Source of the DNA: Streptomyces agglomeratus
Lineage (GTDB): Bacteria > Actinomycetota > Actinomycetes > Streptomycetales > Streptomycetaceae
DNA: 64,000 nt
Direction of reading: 5' to 3'
Assembly (NCBI RefSeq): GCF_001746415.1
Contig: NZ_MEHJ01000002.1
Coordinates: 310,001-374,000, forward strand
Numbering within the stretch: the first letter of the stretch is position 1; every line of letters starts with the position of its first letter. This document shows positions 18,304 through 26,294 of the stretch, piece after piece. The notes below the pieces were generated by a model, which was given only the letters and a program-made list of their open reading frames with translations, was not told the DNA's origin and did no database searches. The position numbers and the translations under genes are program-made.

Positions 18304-18464
18304 GTGATGCGCTTTCCGTTGCGTTGGGGGTGCCCGGCGCGCCCGGCCACCGGGCGCGCCGGGTTTCGTCTTCGACACTCAGGCAACCGGCCCGAGGAAG
18401 GGGACCCTTCGAGGTCGGCCTCGAAGGGTCCCGCGCCAGGCACAGGGCTCCGACGCAGCAGGGC

Positions 18465-18710
18465 TTAGCGGGTGACCTTGCTGTTGTACTGGCCGCAGGC
18501 CGTGTCCAGGGTGCCGGCCAGACCGAGCACACCAATCGGGATGTCGTTCTCGGCCACCGTCTGCGGGCTGCACTCCTGGTAGGGGCGGTAGAGGTCATAC
18601 ACCTTCGGTCCGCGGTCGGAGTTGTCGGCGACAGCGGTGCCGGCGCCGATGGCGGACAGACCGCCCGCCGCCGCCACTGCTGCAATGACGACCTGCTGAA
18701 GCTTGCGCAT
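18465..18710 (-). CDS. Small secreted protein, MRKLQ type
   Basis: The 81-residue protein has a Sec signal peptide (MRKLQQVVIAAVAAAGGLSA, cleavage after AVA) and a mature part of about 50 residues, DNSDRGPKVYDLYRPYQECS ending in DTACGQYNSKVTR. Two cysteines could form one disulfide. GAGGG precedes ATG 18710. Similar small exported proteins are common in Streptomyces and some associate with aerial growth, but I cannot tie this one to chaplins or rodlins. Confidence 0.7.
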   Translation of the reverse strand: MRKLQQVVIAAVAAAGGLSAIGAGTAVADNSDRGPKVYDLYRPYQECSPQTVAENDIPIGVLGLAGTLDTACGQYNSKVTR

Positions 18711-19545
18711 AAGACCCTCAGATTTTCGCTCGTACGTCGAGGCTGATTGCCTACCGTTACTGAACAAACACTAGCAGTAACGGGATTCAGCTCTCCACAC
18801 CGCCCATCCCTGTCGGGGACGTCGGCTCAACATCAGGCGGATGGACTCTAATTGGCCGATAAGCGGTTCGATTGATTGATCCTCGACATGTGTCGTCAAC
18901 ATCACGCGAGACAGGTGTCGACACGTCAGATGCACCGGCGCCGGCAGTCAACACGACTGCACGAAGGGGACGTTGCGGCAGCAGTATGTTGATTTCACGA
19001 CCCGGGAGCGATCGCGCGCGGCACGAAGACGATCAGGTTTCGCACTCCCCCGGCATACCACCGGACGTACTTGCGGATGAAGGCTCAACGCGGTGGGCGA
19101 GGCAGCCGGCCCGCACTTGGAGGCAGAGGCGCCGATCTCGCCGCCAGAGCCTGTTTAATCTGCCGAGGATCCCTGGTTTGCTCGGCGGCGAGTATGCGGT
19201 CGGCGCGGAATGGCTCCTCCAGGCTGACCTCTTCATGCCTTTTCGTACTGACGCTACGAGCCGAGTCGGATAGTGGCCGGACGGGTAGCACGCCGCCCGC
19301 CCCATAAACCATCTTGTCACCCTACGCATCACAGATTTCACTGTGCGTGCCGAAGCGTGTACGCTGCGGCTCGGCTACGTGTAGCCGAGCCGCAGGATCA
19401 GTACGTCCAGCCCGTGACCGCGACGTACCACCACAGATCCGAAGGTGCTTCGCAGCATCGCGAGTTCAGTCTTGCCGCAACGTGTCATCTAGTCCGGCCA
19501 CGCGGATCACGGGACTGCGGAACGGCTGCCCCGAGGAACGTTGCA
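18711..19545. other. Gene-poor stretch before the cas region
   Basis: No gene is supported. Open frames at 18872-19273 and nearby lack domains and ribosome-binding sites. The stretch contains a strong hairpin at 19364-19395 and probably the promoter of the coupled gene and cas operon that starts at 19546. Confidence 0.4.
19364..19395. terminator. Strong hairpin upstream of the cas-linked gene
   Basis: CTGCGGCTCGGCTA pairs perfectly with TAGCCGAGCCGCAG across a CGTG loop (14-bp stem). It lies 150 bases before ATG 19546. It could be a terminator shielding the cas operon from outside transcription or a structured 5' leader. No U-tract follows. Confidence 0.5.
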
Positions 19546-20463
19546 ATGACCACTGAGCATGCCCGAAAGAGCGCTGTCGGCGATCAGTCGCGCACCACCG
19601 GATCGAACGTTCTACGGGCAGCACACGCTCCCACTGGTCTGAGCCAGGGCCAGGCGCCGCGTACGACGCCTGCAGGCCAGCAATTCGCGCCGCTGGCAGA
19701 CACTCTTGGCCGCTTCGCCGGTGTCGTCAGTAATCGGCGCTGGCTGGTCGATGCGCGCCAAGCGCTGGAAGGCTGGGGCCTGGCGCGCGGGCTGACTCCC
19801 ATCGAAGCGCCAGCGCACTCTCAAGAAGTCTTCGTAGAGGCACAGCTCAACCAGCAAGTGCCGCAACCGCGAACCGGAACCGTACCGGCGCTGTCTGGCT
19901 ATCAGCATGCGCGGGTGATGCCTCCGGTAGCCGCCCGGCGCGACAGCTCTCCCGGATACTTACGGGCCCTACGTCGGGGCAGGCAGGCCGTGTTGCCAAT
20001 GTGGGTCCTGGAGGCGATCAACGAGGTCGCGGCGCACGTGGCCCGCGGGCTGCATGAGGCGGGACTCGCCGAGCGCGTGGTGGCGATCAGGAGCCGAGAC
20101 GGCAGGCTGAGCGAGCGCAAACGGATCGGATTCCAGCACGTGGAAGCGCTGGTCGTGGTCCTCAACTCGCTGGAGGGCATCAACCTGTACGCCGGTGAAC
20201 GGAACGCGGAGGGCGGTGGCAGGGATGCCACGGCAACTCCCCGCGTGTGTCTCATCGCCCACGTCCAGACCGGCGGTAGGACAGCCCTACAGGCCGAGGG
20301 GCGTACTCAGCGCGACGAACGGTCCGCTCCTGTCCTCTATACCTGCGAGGCCGGCACCGAAGAAGCTGAGCGAACCGCCGCGACGTTCCGGTCCCTGTCG
20401 AACACTCCCAGCCCGAACATGAACGACCGTGCAGATCAGATCACCCCTCAGGACACAGCATGA
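19546..20463 (+). CDS. Unrecognised protein translationally coupled to cas8e
   Basis: The 305-residue protein starts at ATG 19546 with GAGGAA nine bases upstream. Its stop overlaps the cas8e start by four bases (ATGA), so it belongs to the same operon. The N-terminal 40 residues look disordered. The middle is helical (RRWLVDARQALEGWGLARGL, VLEAINEVAAHVARGLHEAG, FQHVEALVVVLNSLEGINLY) and the tail is polar. I see no HD, helicase, nuclease or Walker motifs, so it is not Cas3. It may be an accessory factor specific to this cas variant, which is inferred from the coupling only. Confidence 0.7.
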   Translation: MTTEHARKSAVGDQSRTTGSNVLRAAHAPTGLSQGQAPRTTPAGQQFAPLADTLGRFAGVVSNRRWLVDARQALEGWGLARGLTPIEAPAHSQEVFVEAQLNQQVPQPRTGTVPALSGYQHARVMPPVAARRDSSPGYLRALRRGRQAVLPMWVLEAINEVAAHVARGLHEAGLAERVVAIRSRDGRLSERKRIGFQHVEALVVVLNSLEGINLYAGERNAEGGGRDATATPRVCLIAHVQTGGRTALQAEGRTQRDERSAPVLYTCEAGTEEAERTAATFRSLSNTPSPNMNDRADQITPQDTA

Positions 20464-22379
20464 GCATCGAGACTTCGAGCCTCGCCCATCAGCCATGGGT
20501 GCAGGTGCGCGATCTGAGTGGACAACGCTCTGTAGTCTCCGGCTGCACAGCGCTGGAGAAGGCCGACAATTTCGTACTCGACGCCGCCGACCCCCTGGAA
20601 CACGCCGCCATCGTCCGCTTCCTGGTCGCTGTGATCTGCGCCGCCGGCCTGTCCCCCGCTTCTGAGAACGAGTACGGCCACCGGTGTGCAGACGCCAGCT
20701 CAATGGACTGGGGCAAAGCCGCGCAGTGGCTTGGAGATCACGCGGGTGACGTCGACCTGCTGGACCCGCAGCGGCCCTTGTTCCAGGACGCCACCCTGCA
20801 CGAGGTGCCCCGGCCTCGCGCACTACCGGCTCGCTACCTCGACCTGACGGCGGCCGGTGCCATGGGGCGCCCGCTACTTGCCGACCACCGCCATCTTCAC
20901 GCCGAGCTCCCCGCACTGTCACCCGCCCGGGCCGCCGTCCTTCTCCTCACCCAGCAGATGTGGGCTGTCGGTGGCCGACTGCGCTGCTCGGACGCGGTGT
21001 ACGGGCCTGGATCCAACTACAGCTCCGCCGCAGCCGCGTGCGGCAAGCTCATCTGGCTGGCCCAGGGCACACTGGCCACCGTGCTGTCCTGGCGCACTGT
21101 GCCCACCCCCTCCCCCGGCATCGCGAACTGGACCTACCGGGCCCGCGGCTCACCTGGGCAGCGGGATGAACCAACCGGGGAACTCGACGCCCTGACATGG
21201 ATGCCCCGGCGCGTGCTGTTCACATCCGACAGCGACGGCCTGATCGACCGCGCCCACTTCACGCAGGGCTGGCACCGTGCGGCTGCCATGCCGGGCCGGC
21301 CCGGCAGCGCTGACCTGCTGTTCACCGACAGCGGCAAACCCCTGCCCTGCACCGCCCTGAAGACACCCGACGACCTGGTGCCAGCCGTCGAACGCTGGTG
21401 GCAGGCGGGCGAAGGCTCCCTGCCGGCCCACATCCGTACCGCCACCCGGCTCACCGGCTGCCCACCTCCTGCCATGCGGGTCATCGGTATCGCAACCGAC
21501 AGGAAAAAGCTTCTGCACATCCGCGATGTCACCGTGCCGCCGGACATGCTCACCGATGAAAGCGCAGAAGACGCCGCAAGGTACCTGGGCACCCTGCGGC
21601 GCAAGACCGACGGCCGACCACTGGCGCTGACCGACTTGTCCGGCACCATCCTGCTCACCGACCCGGCCTTCCGCCACGCCGACGAGAGGGATCGGGCGCA
21701 CCGCGCCGCCCGCGCCCACCACGTGCTCGCCCCGACCCTCCGTGACACGGCGGTCGAGCGAAGCCGCCTGTACCGCGTCCTGACCGCCTGCGCCAAAGAG
21801 AAAGACCCCAGCATGACTTCGTTGTTCGTTACCGCCCAAACCAGCGCGCCCAGCGTGACCACCTTTGGCGAACAGATGGAAAGACGTCTGCACGGCATCC
21901 GCGCCAGTGAGGACAACCGCGAACTGCTGGGTCAGATGCGGTTGTGGACCAGCTCACTGAACACGCACAACCAAGCCAGTGAAGCGGTCACCCGCGACCT
22001 GCCCGCCAACTACCGGGACGCCGCCCTGCTCACCGCCGCCCTCTACGCCGCCCACGCCCAGCTGCACCCACAGCCCTTCGGGCGCACACCACTGCCCCGG
22101 CTGATGCGCGCCTTCGGTAACGGCCAGAGGTACGGCCCCCGGCACGCGCCCACCGAAACGTTGATGAAGCACCTGCTGGCGACTACCCGGCCCCGCCTCC
22201 TCCTTCCCACCCTCACCCAACTCGTTCGCTACGCCGCCGCCCACGAGATGACCCCGTCCTGGTCGGCCCTCGCAGAGGACCTGGCCGCCTGGAACACCGC
22301 CACGCGCAACCAGTGGGCCGCGATGTTCTACACCAGCCAGCCCCTCAACGAGCTCAACCAGATCGGAACCCACGCCTGA
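20460..22379 (+). CDS. Type I-E Cascade large subunit fused to small subunit (Cas8e-Cas11)
   Basis: The 639-residue protein begins like Cse1/CasA (LAHQPWVQVRDLSGQRSVVS; FLVAVICAAGL; DLLDPQRPLFQDATLHEVPR), the subunit that recognises the PAM. From about residue 455 to the end the sequence looks like Cse2/CasB (RDAALLTAALYAAHAQLHPQ; LVRYAAAHEMTPSWSALAED; NQWAAMFYTS), the small subunit that lines the R-loop. No stop separates the two. An in-frame ATG at 21813 (residue 452) follows a purine-rich AGAGAAAG, so a free Cas11 of 188 residues might also be made. The protein ends in TGATG overlapping cas7. The fusion is unusual for I-E. The domain call is by eye and moderate. Confidence 0.75.
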   Translation: MSIETSSLAHQPWVQVRDLSGQRSVVSGCTALEKADNFVLDAADPLEHAAIVRFLVAVICAAGLSPASENEYGHRCADASSMDWGKAAQWLGDHAGDVDLLDPQRPLFQDATLHEVPRPRALPARYLDLTAAGAMGRPLLADHRHLHAELPALSPARAAVLLLTQQMWAVGGRLRCSDAVYGPGSNYSSAAAACGKLIWLAQGTLATVLSWRTVPTPSPGIANWTYRARGSPGQRDEPTGELDALTWMPRRVLFTSDSDGLIDRAHFTQGWHRAAAMPGRPGSADLLFTDSGKPLPCTALKTPDDLVPAVERWWQAGEGSLPAHIRTATRLTGCPPPAMRVIGIATDRKKLLHIRDVTVPPDMLTDESAEDAARYLGTLRRKTDGRPLALTDLSGTILLTDPAFRHADERDRAHRAARAHHVLAPTLRDTAVERSRLYRVLTACAKEKDPSMTSLFVTAQTSAPSVTTFGEQMERRLHGIRASEDNRELLGQMRLWTSSLNTHNQASEAVTRDLPANYRDAALLTAALYAAHAQLHPQPFGRTPLPRLMRAFGNGQRYGPRHAPTETLMKHLLATTRPRLLLPTLTQLVRYAAAHEMTPSWSALAEDLAAWNTATRNQWAAMFYTSQPLNELNQIGTHA

Positions 22380-23638
22380 TGGCCCTCACCGACATCGCCG
22401 CCGACCCCCGGCTCATCGACACCACTAGTCACGACGGCGCATTTGTCGTCCTGCACACCCTCACTACATATACCGGCGTTTCCCTGAACAGAGACTTCTC
22501 CAACCTGCCCAAGACCGTCCAGTACGGCGACGCGCTGCGTATGCGGCTCTCCGCCCAGGCCAAGGACCGGGCCGCCCGCGACCTCTTCCGCCGCTACACC
22601 GACGAGACCGTCCAAGCCACCGCCCGCTCCCGGTACCTGCCCCAACAGACCGCACGCCACCTACAAGGCATGCGGCCCTCCGATGACGACGTACACGCAC
22701 AAGCGGCGCTCATCGTCGCGGCCACCGGCATGCAAATCGACAAGAGCGATACCCAGCGCACCCGGGCCATCGCCTACGTACCGGCCCAGGCACCCGAACG
22801 TCTCGCCGAGCTCGCCGCCGACGTCTGGGACGACACCCAAGACGCACGGAACAAGATGCGCGAGGCCATCGACAAGTCACTCGCCGCCCGAGCAAAGAAG
22901 ATCCCGGCCCAGAAAAACACCGACAGCGACACGGCAGAACCCTCCGGCAGGAAGGGCCCGGACACCGCGGGCATCGCCGCACCGCCCCTGCCCCAGCACA
23001 TCATCCAACGAGCCCAGGCAGCATTCGCACCGGGCATCAGCGCCGAACTCGCCGTCTTCGGGCGGATGCTCGCCGAAGTCCCCGACGCCACCATCTACTC
23101 CGCCGCCCAGGTCGCCCACGCCTTCAGCGTCGACCCCATCGCCACCATCGCCGACGACTGGACGGCCAAGGACGACTGGCAAGACCTCGGTGTCTTCGGA
23201 GCAGCCGGCAAGGGCACGACCTTCCTCGCCTCTGGCACGCTCTACCAATACGCCGCCCTCGACCGCCGGGCCGTCCGCACAACCCTCTCCAAAAGCGCCT
23301 CACCTGAGGAAACCGAAAATCTGGCGCGTCTGGCCGAGCAACTGTTCATCACCGCGCTCACCTACGCGACACCCTCCTCCGCCCGCTCCCGCACCGGTTC
23401 CACCACCTGCCCCACCCTCACCATCGCCGCCACCACCAACTACCCCTTCACCGCTGCCCCCTGCTTCGAATCCGCCATCGAAGCCCCCGCAGCCGTCACC
23501 GCCGCCCAACGCCTCGCCGCGTACCTGCGCCGCTCGCAGCGTCACACCCCGCTCCTCGGCGGTACATGCCGCTGGCTGCCACCCGGCGGGGAACCCTGCC
23601 CCGAACTTCCGGCATCCCTCACCTGCGAGGACGAGTGA
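22379..23638 (+). CDS. cas7: Type I-E Cascade backbone protein Cas7 (Cse4/CasC)
   Basis: The 419-residue protein coats the crRNA in several copies. It opens with FVVLHTLTTYTGVSLNRDFS, then NLPKTVQYGDALRMRLSAQA, matching the Cas7e start (LH.L......LNRD..G.PKTA.YGG..R.R.SSQ). The second half has ELAVFGRMLAEVPDATIYSA and AQVAHAFSVDPI, the usual ALFGRM...VDAAVQVAHA block. A long polar insertion lies at about residues 165-210. ATG 22379 overlaps the stop of the preceding gene. Confidence 0.85.
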   Translation: MALTDIAADPRLIDTTSHDGAFVVLHTLTTYTGVSLNRDFSNLPKTVQYGDALRMRLSAQAKDRAARDLFRRYTDETVQATARSRYLPQQTARHLQGMRPSDDDVHAQAALIVAATGMQIDKSDTQRTRAIAYVPAQAPERLAELAADVWDDTQDARNKMREAIDKSLAARAKKIPAQKNTDSDTAEPSGRKGPDTAGIAAPPLPQHIIQRAQAAFAPGISAELAVFGRMLAEVPDATIYSAAQVAHAFSVDPIATIADDWTAKDDWQDLGVFGAAGKGTTFLASGTLYQYAALDRRAVRTTLSKSASPEETENLARLAEQLFITALTYATPSSARSRTGSTTCPTLTIAATTNYPFTAAPCFESAIEAPAAVTAAQRLAAYLRRSQRHTPLLGGTCRWLPPGGEPCPELPASLTCEDE

Positions 23639-23639
23639 C

Positions 23640-24392
23640 ATGCCGACCTGTCTGATCCGCCTGTGCGGTCTCATGCAGGCCTGGGGCGTCCACACCCCAT
23701 ACGAGGCCCACAACGACACCCTGGCCCGACCGACCAAATCCGGAGTCATCGGCCTCGTCTGCAACGCACTCGGCTACGACAGCCGCCACAACATCGACAA
23801 CCTGGCCAGCCTGCACTTCGCAGTGCGGGCCGACCGCCCCGGTCACCTGGAAAGCGACGACCAGACCGCGGGAGACGGCGACTTTCCCCTGGACATCCTC
23901 ACCGCAGCGCGCAATCCCCAACTCGCCGAACACCCGGACCGGTTCCGCTACGCCGCCCCCCGCGAAATCGACCCCACCACCGGCGCCTCATGGAAGCGCA
24001 ACACACGCAAGACGGTCATGGGCAACAAGACCTACATCGTGGACGGCTCCTTCCTCGCCGGCCTTACCGGCCCCGCACCTCTCATCGACTCCATCCACCA
24101 GGCACTCGCCCAACCCGCGCGCCTGCCCTACCTCGGCCGCAGATGCTGCCCTCCATCGCGCCCACTCGCTCACGGCACTACCCATCACGAGACTGACTGG
24201 CCCGACCACGTCCCACTGCTGCCCAACGCCACCACCCACCACCCCAAGACCTGGCAGGAAAGCCCCAACCCCTCGGCAGCAGCGCTGCCCGAACAGCCCC
24301 CCACCACCTACCACCGCCGCAACCACCACAACCTCCCCATGACCAGCCGCACCACCGCACCACCCGCCGCACCCCAGGAAGCTGACTCATGA
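23640..24392 (+). CDS. cas5: Type I-E Cascade protein Cas5 (CasD)
   Basis: The 250-residue protein holds the 5' handle of the crRNA. The start LIRLCGLMQAWGVHTPYEAH and the PTKSGVIGLVCNALG block match Cas5e (LLL.G.LQSWG......R.T...PTKSGVIGLL.AALG). ASWKRNTRKTVMGNKTYIVD and ALAQPARLPYLGRR.C are also conserved. The last 70 residues are low-complexity, rich in Pro, Thr and His. One base separates it from cas7, and its stop overlaps cas6e by ATGA. Confidence 0.85.
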   Translation: MPTCLIRLCGLMQAWGVHTPYEAHNDTLARPTKSGVIGLVCNALGYDSRHNIDNLASLHFAVRADRPGHLESDDQTAGDGDFPLDILTAARNPQLAEHPDRFRYAAPREIDPTTGASWKRNTRKTVMGNKTYIVDGSFLAGLTGPAPLIDSIHQALAQPARLPYLGRRCCPPSRPLAHGTTHHETDWPDHVPLLPNATTHHPKTWQESPNPSAAALPEQPPTTYHRRNHHNLPMTSRTTAPPAAPQEADS

Positions 24393-25171
24393 CCGCCAGC
24401 ACGCACGACCTCCTCGACATCGGCCTGCCCGACCCCCAACAAGCCGTCCTCCAGGTGTGGCGCAGCGCACTGACCCTCGCGCCCCTTACGACAGCCGCGT
24501 GCACGGACGCCCACCGGCTGCATCAACTCGTCGAGAGAGGCCTGGGCACCCCTGAGACCACCGCCGACCGCAACGGCCGCATCCTGTTCACGGCAGCCCG
24601 CAACCCTGCAGTCACCAACAGCCGACACCCACACGCCCTCGACGCCGGCCCACCTCACACGCTGCTCGTCCAGACACCCTCGCCACCGGACTGGACCGCG
24701 CTGCTGAGCTCCAACGCCATCACCGGCACCACGACGCAGGGGGTGCTCCAAACCTGGGCCACTGGCGACACCGCCGAGATCCGCACCGTCGCCTGCCCAC
24801 TCGTCTCCAGGAACGACGACACCGGAAAGCGCCGCCGCGCCCCCCTCATCAGCCCCGATGAATGCGGAGCCTGGCTACGGGACCGCCTACACAAAGCGGG
24901 GTGCAAACTCGCTCCGCACGACATCACCATGGAGCCCCCCGAACGCATCCAACTACGCGGGAAGGCAATTACCCTCCGCCTGTTCCGCGCCACCGCCACC
25001 ATCTACGATCCCCACGCGTTCACCCACCTGCTCGCCACCGGCCTTGGCCACAACCGCGCATGGGGGGCCGGCCTCGTACTCGCCCGACCAACAGTCAAAG
25101 AACGGCAAAGCCAACAAAGCATCCCAGCACAGGGGCCCGCCCTGCGCCAGGAAATGAGCGAGCTGCCGTAG
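24389..25171 (+). CDS. cas6e: Type I-E crRNA endonuclease Cas6e (CasE)
   Basis: The 260-residue protein would cut the repeat RNA and keep the 3' hairpin. An early histidine in TDAHRLHQLVERGL is placed like the catalytic His of Cas6e (AHRLV...F). LLVQTPSPPDWTALL and the C-terminal glycine-rich LATGLGHNRAWGAGLVLARP (family G.G..KA.G.GLL.L.P) support the call. It is longer than E. coli CasE (199 residues). Its last codons (25134-25161) lie on a degenerate copy of the CRISPR repeat. Confidence 0.85.
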   Translation: MTASTHDLLDIGLPDPQQAVLQVWRSALTLAPLTTAACTDAHRLHQLVERGLGTPETTADRNGRILFTAARNPAVTNSRHPHALDAGPPHTLLVQTPSPPDWTALLSSNAITGTTTQGVLQTWATGDTAEIRTVACPLVSRNDDTGKRRRAPLISPDECGAWLRDRLHKAGCKLAPHDITMEPPERIQLRGKAITLRLFRATATIYDPHAFTHLLATGLGHNRAWGAGLVLARPTVKERQSQQSIPAQGPALRQEMSELP

Positions 25172-25340
25172 GTTGGCGCTACTAGCAGATCGAGTCCCGC
25201 CCCTGCACCAGGGGATGACCGGTTGCTCAGCTTAGGTCCGAGGTGCACCTACCGTCCGCCCCTGCGCCAGGGGATGACTCCCATGAGGAGGTCTTCGTCC
25301 CCAGAAGCTGACGTCCTGCCCCTGTATCAGGGGATGGACC
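25134..25340 (+). CRISPR. Miniature CRISPR array, three repeats plus one degenerate
   Basis: Repeats of about 28 bases lie at 25194-25221, 25253-25280 and 25313-25340 with core GCCCCTG-NNN-CAGGGGATG. A degenerate copy at 25134-25161 lies in the end of cas6e. The period is 59-60 bases, leaving spacers of about 32, the I-E geometry. The stem CCCCTG/CAGGGG is invariant while the three loop bases differ (CAC, CGC, TAT), as expected if Cas6e binding constrains the hairpin. Flanking repeat bases also vary, so the array is old and not actively growing. No further repeats follow. Confidence 0.75.
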
Positions 25341-25564
25341 GTTCGCGCCAACGTGCGCGTAGCCGTTACGGCAGGCGCAGCCATGCGTTCCTACCTCAGT
25401 GATCGCTTGCATCGGCGGTCGGTGGCCGCATGGCAGTGGAGCCGGTTGGCGCGTCGGTCTCTGGACGCGCCCGCTGAGCTGGTTACACGGTTGGCCGCAG
25501 GGTTGGTCACGGTCCCTTCTTCGTAGGTCCCAAGAGGCTCAGTTCCAGGGGATCTTCGGTACAG
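25341..25564. other. Intergenic stretch after the CRISPR array
   Basis: No gene, no additional repeat and no leader-like AT-rich tract was seen. The next gene, on the other strand, ends at 25565. Confidence 0.4.
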
Positions 25565-26269
25565 CTACTTTGTGTAGTTGTAAACGGTTGCTCGGGAGAC
25601 GCCGAGTCGGTCAGCGATGTGCTGTGCGGAACTTCGGGTCTCGAAGAACCCCTCCCGATGCAGTTGCTGGACGAGTTCACGCTTCTGGTCGCGGTTGAGG
25701 CTGCGTGGGGTGCTGGAACGCTCCGCCGCGAAGGAGTCGATGACCGCTCGGAGTTCGCGTTCGGTGCGGTCGCGCAACGTCTCGACGGCCTCGTCTCGGT
25801 ATTCGATCTCTGTGGCAACGAGGTTCGCCAGGGTCAGCGATAGCGGGGACAACGTGCTGACGTCGAGGTTCAGGCACAGTGCGGCAACGTAGCGCCCATC
25901 GGCATTCTTGATACCGATCGAAGTGCTCTTAGCCGGGCGTCCGTCGGGAAACTGGTTGCTGTAGTTCTGGATGACGCTGGGGTAGCTGGGGTCCGCGATT
26001 CGGCGTAGCCCTAGTTCGGTGGCCGAGTCGCCGATTTGTCGCCCGGACAGGTTGTTCTCGATGACGCGGATGGCGCTGTGAGGCTGGCGCAGGTCGTGCA
26101 GGACAACCTCGCACAACCCCGGGAACATGCGTCCGATGGCGACCGCGACTCGTTCTGCTTCCCGTAGGAGGTGCTCGTCGGCGAGTTCGTCATCGGATCG
26201 GAAATGGGAGGGCTCGGCCGACGGGTCCGGGCTGTCAGCCCGGTGGGGCGGCTTTGAGGGGTGAGCCAT
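25565..26269 (-). CDS. YheO/DauR-type transcriptional regulator
   Basis: The 234-residue protein has a PAS-like YheO domain (about residues 45-155: FPGLCEVVLHDLRQPHSAIR, ENNLSGRQIGDSATELGLRR, KSTSIGIKNADGRYVAALCL) and a C-terminal HTH_22 domain (REGFFETRSSAQHIADRLGV, SRATVYNYTK). Such regulators sense small ligands and often control amino-acid use. ATG 26269 has AAGGAG upstream. It is 25 bases downstream of the broken threonine-synthase-like gene on the same strand and probably regulated it. Confidence 0.85.
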   Translation of the reverse strand: MAHPSKPPHRADSPDPSAEPSHFRSDDELADEHLLREAERVAVAIGRMFPGLCEVVLHDLRQPHSAIRVIENNLSGRQIGDSATELGLRRIADPSYPSVIQNYSNQFPDGRPAKSTSIGIKNADGRYVAALCLNLDVSTLSPLSLTLANLVATEIEYRDEAVETLRDRTERELRAVIDSFAAERSSTPRSLNRDQKRELVQQLHREGFFETRSSAQHIADRLGVSRATVYNYTK

Positions 26270-26294
26270 CGCGCTCTCCTTTCTCTTCTGGAGG

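Noticed and set aside
18465..18710. Chaplin or rodlin assignment for the small secreted proteins
   Set aside because: The chaplin domain pattern and rodlin signature residues are not visible; only the signal peptide style is shared.
22683..23639. Long alternative frame through cas7
   Set aside because: It is Pro/Ser/Arg-rich and only its last part, from 23640, is a real gene (cas5).
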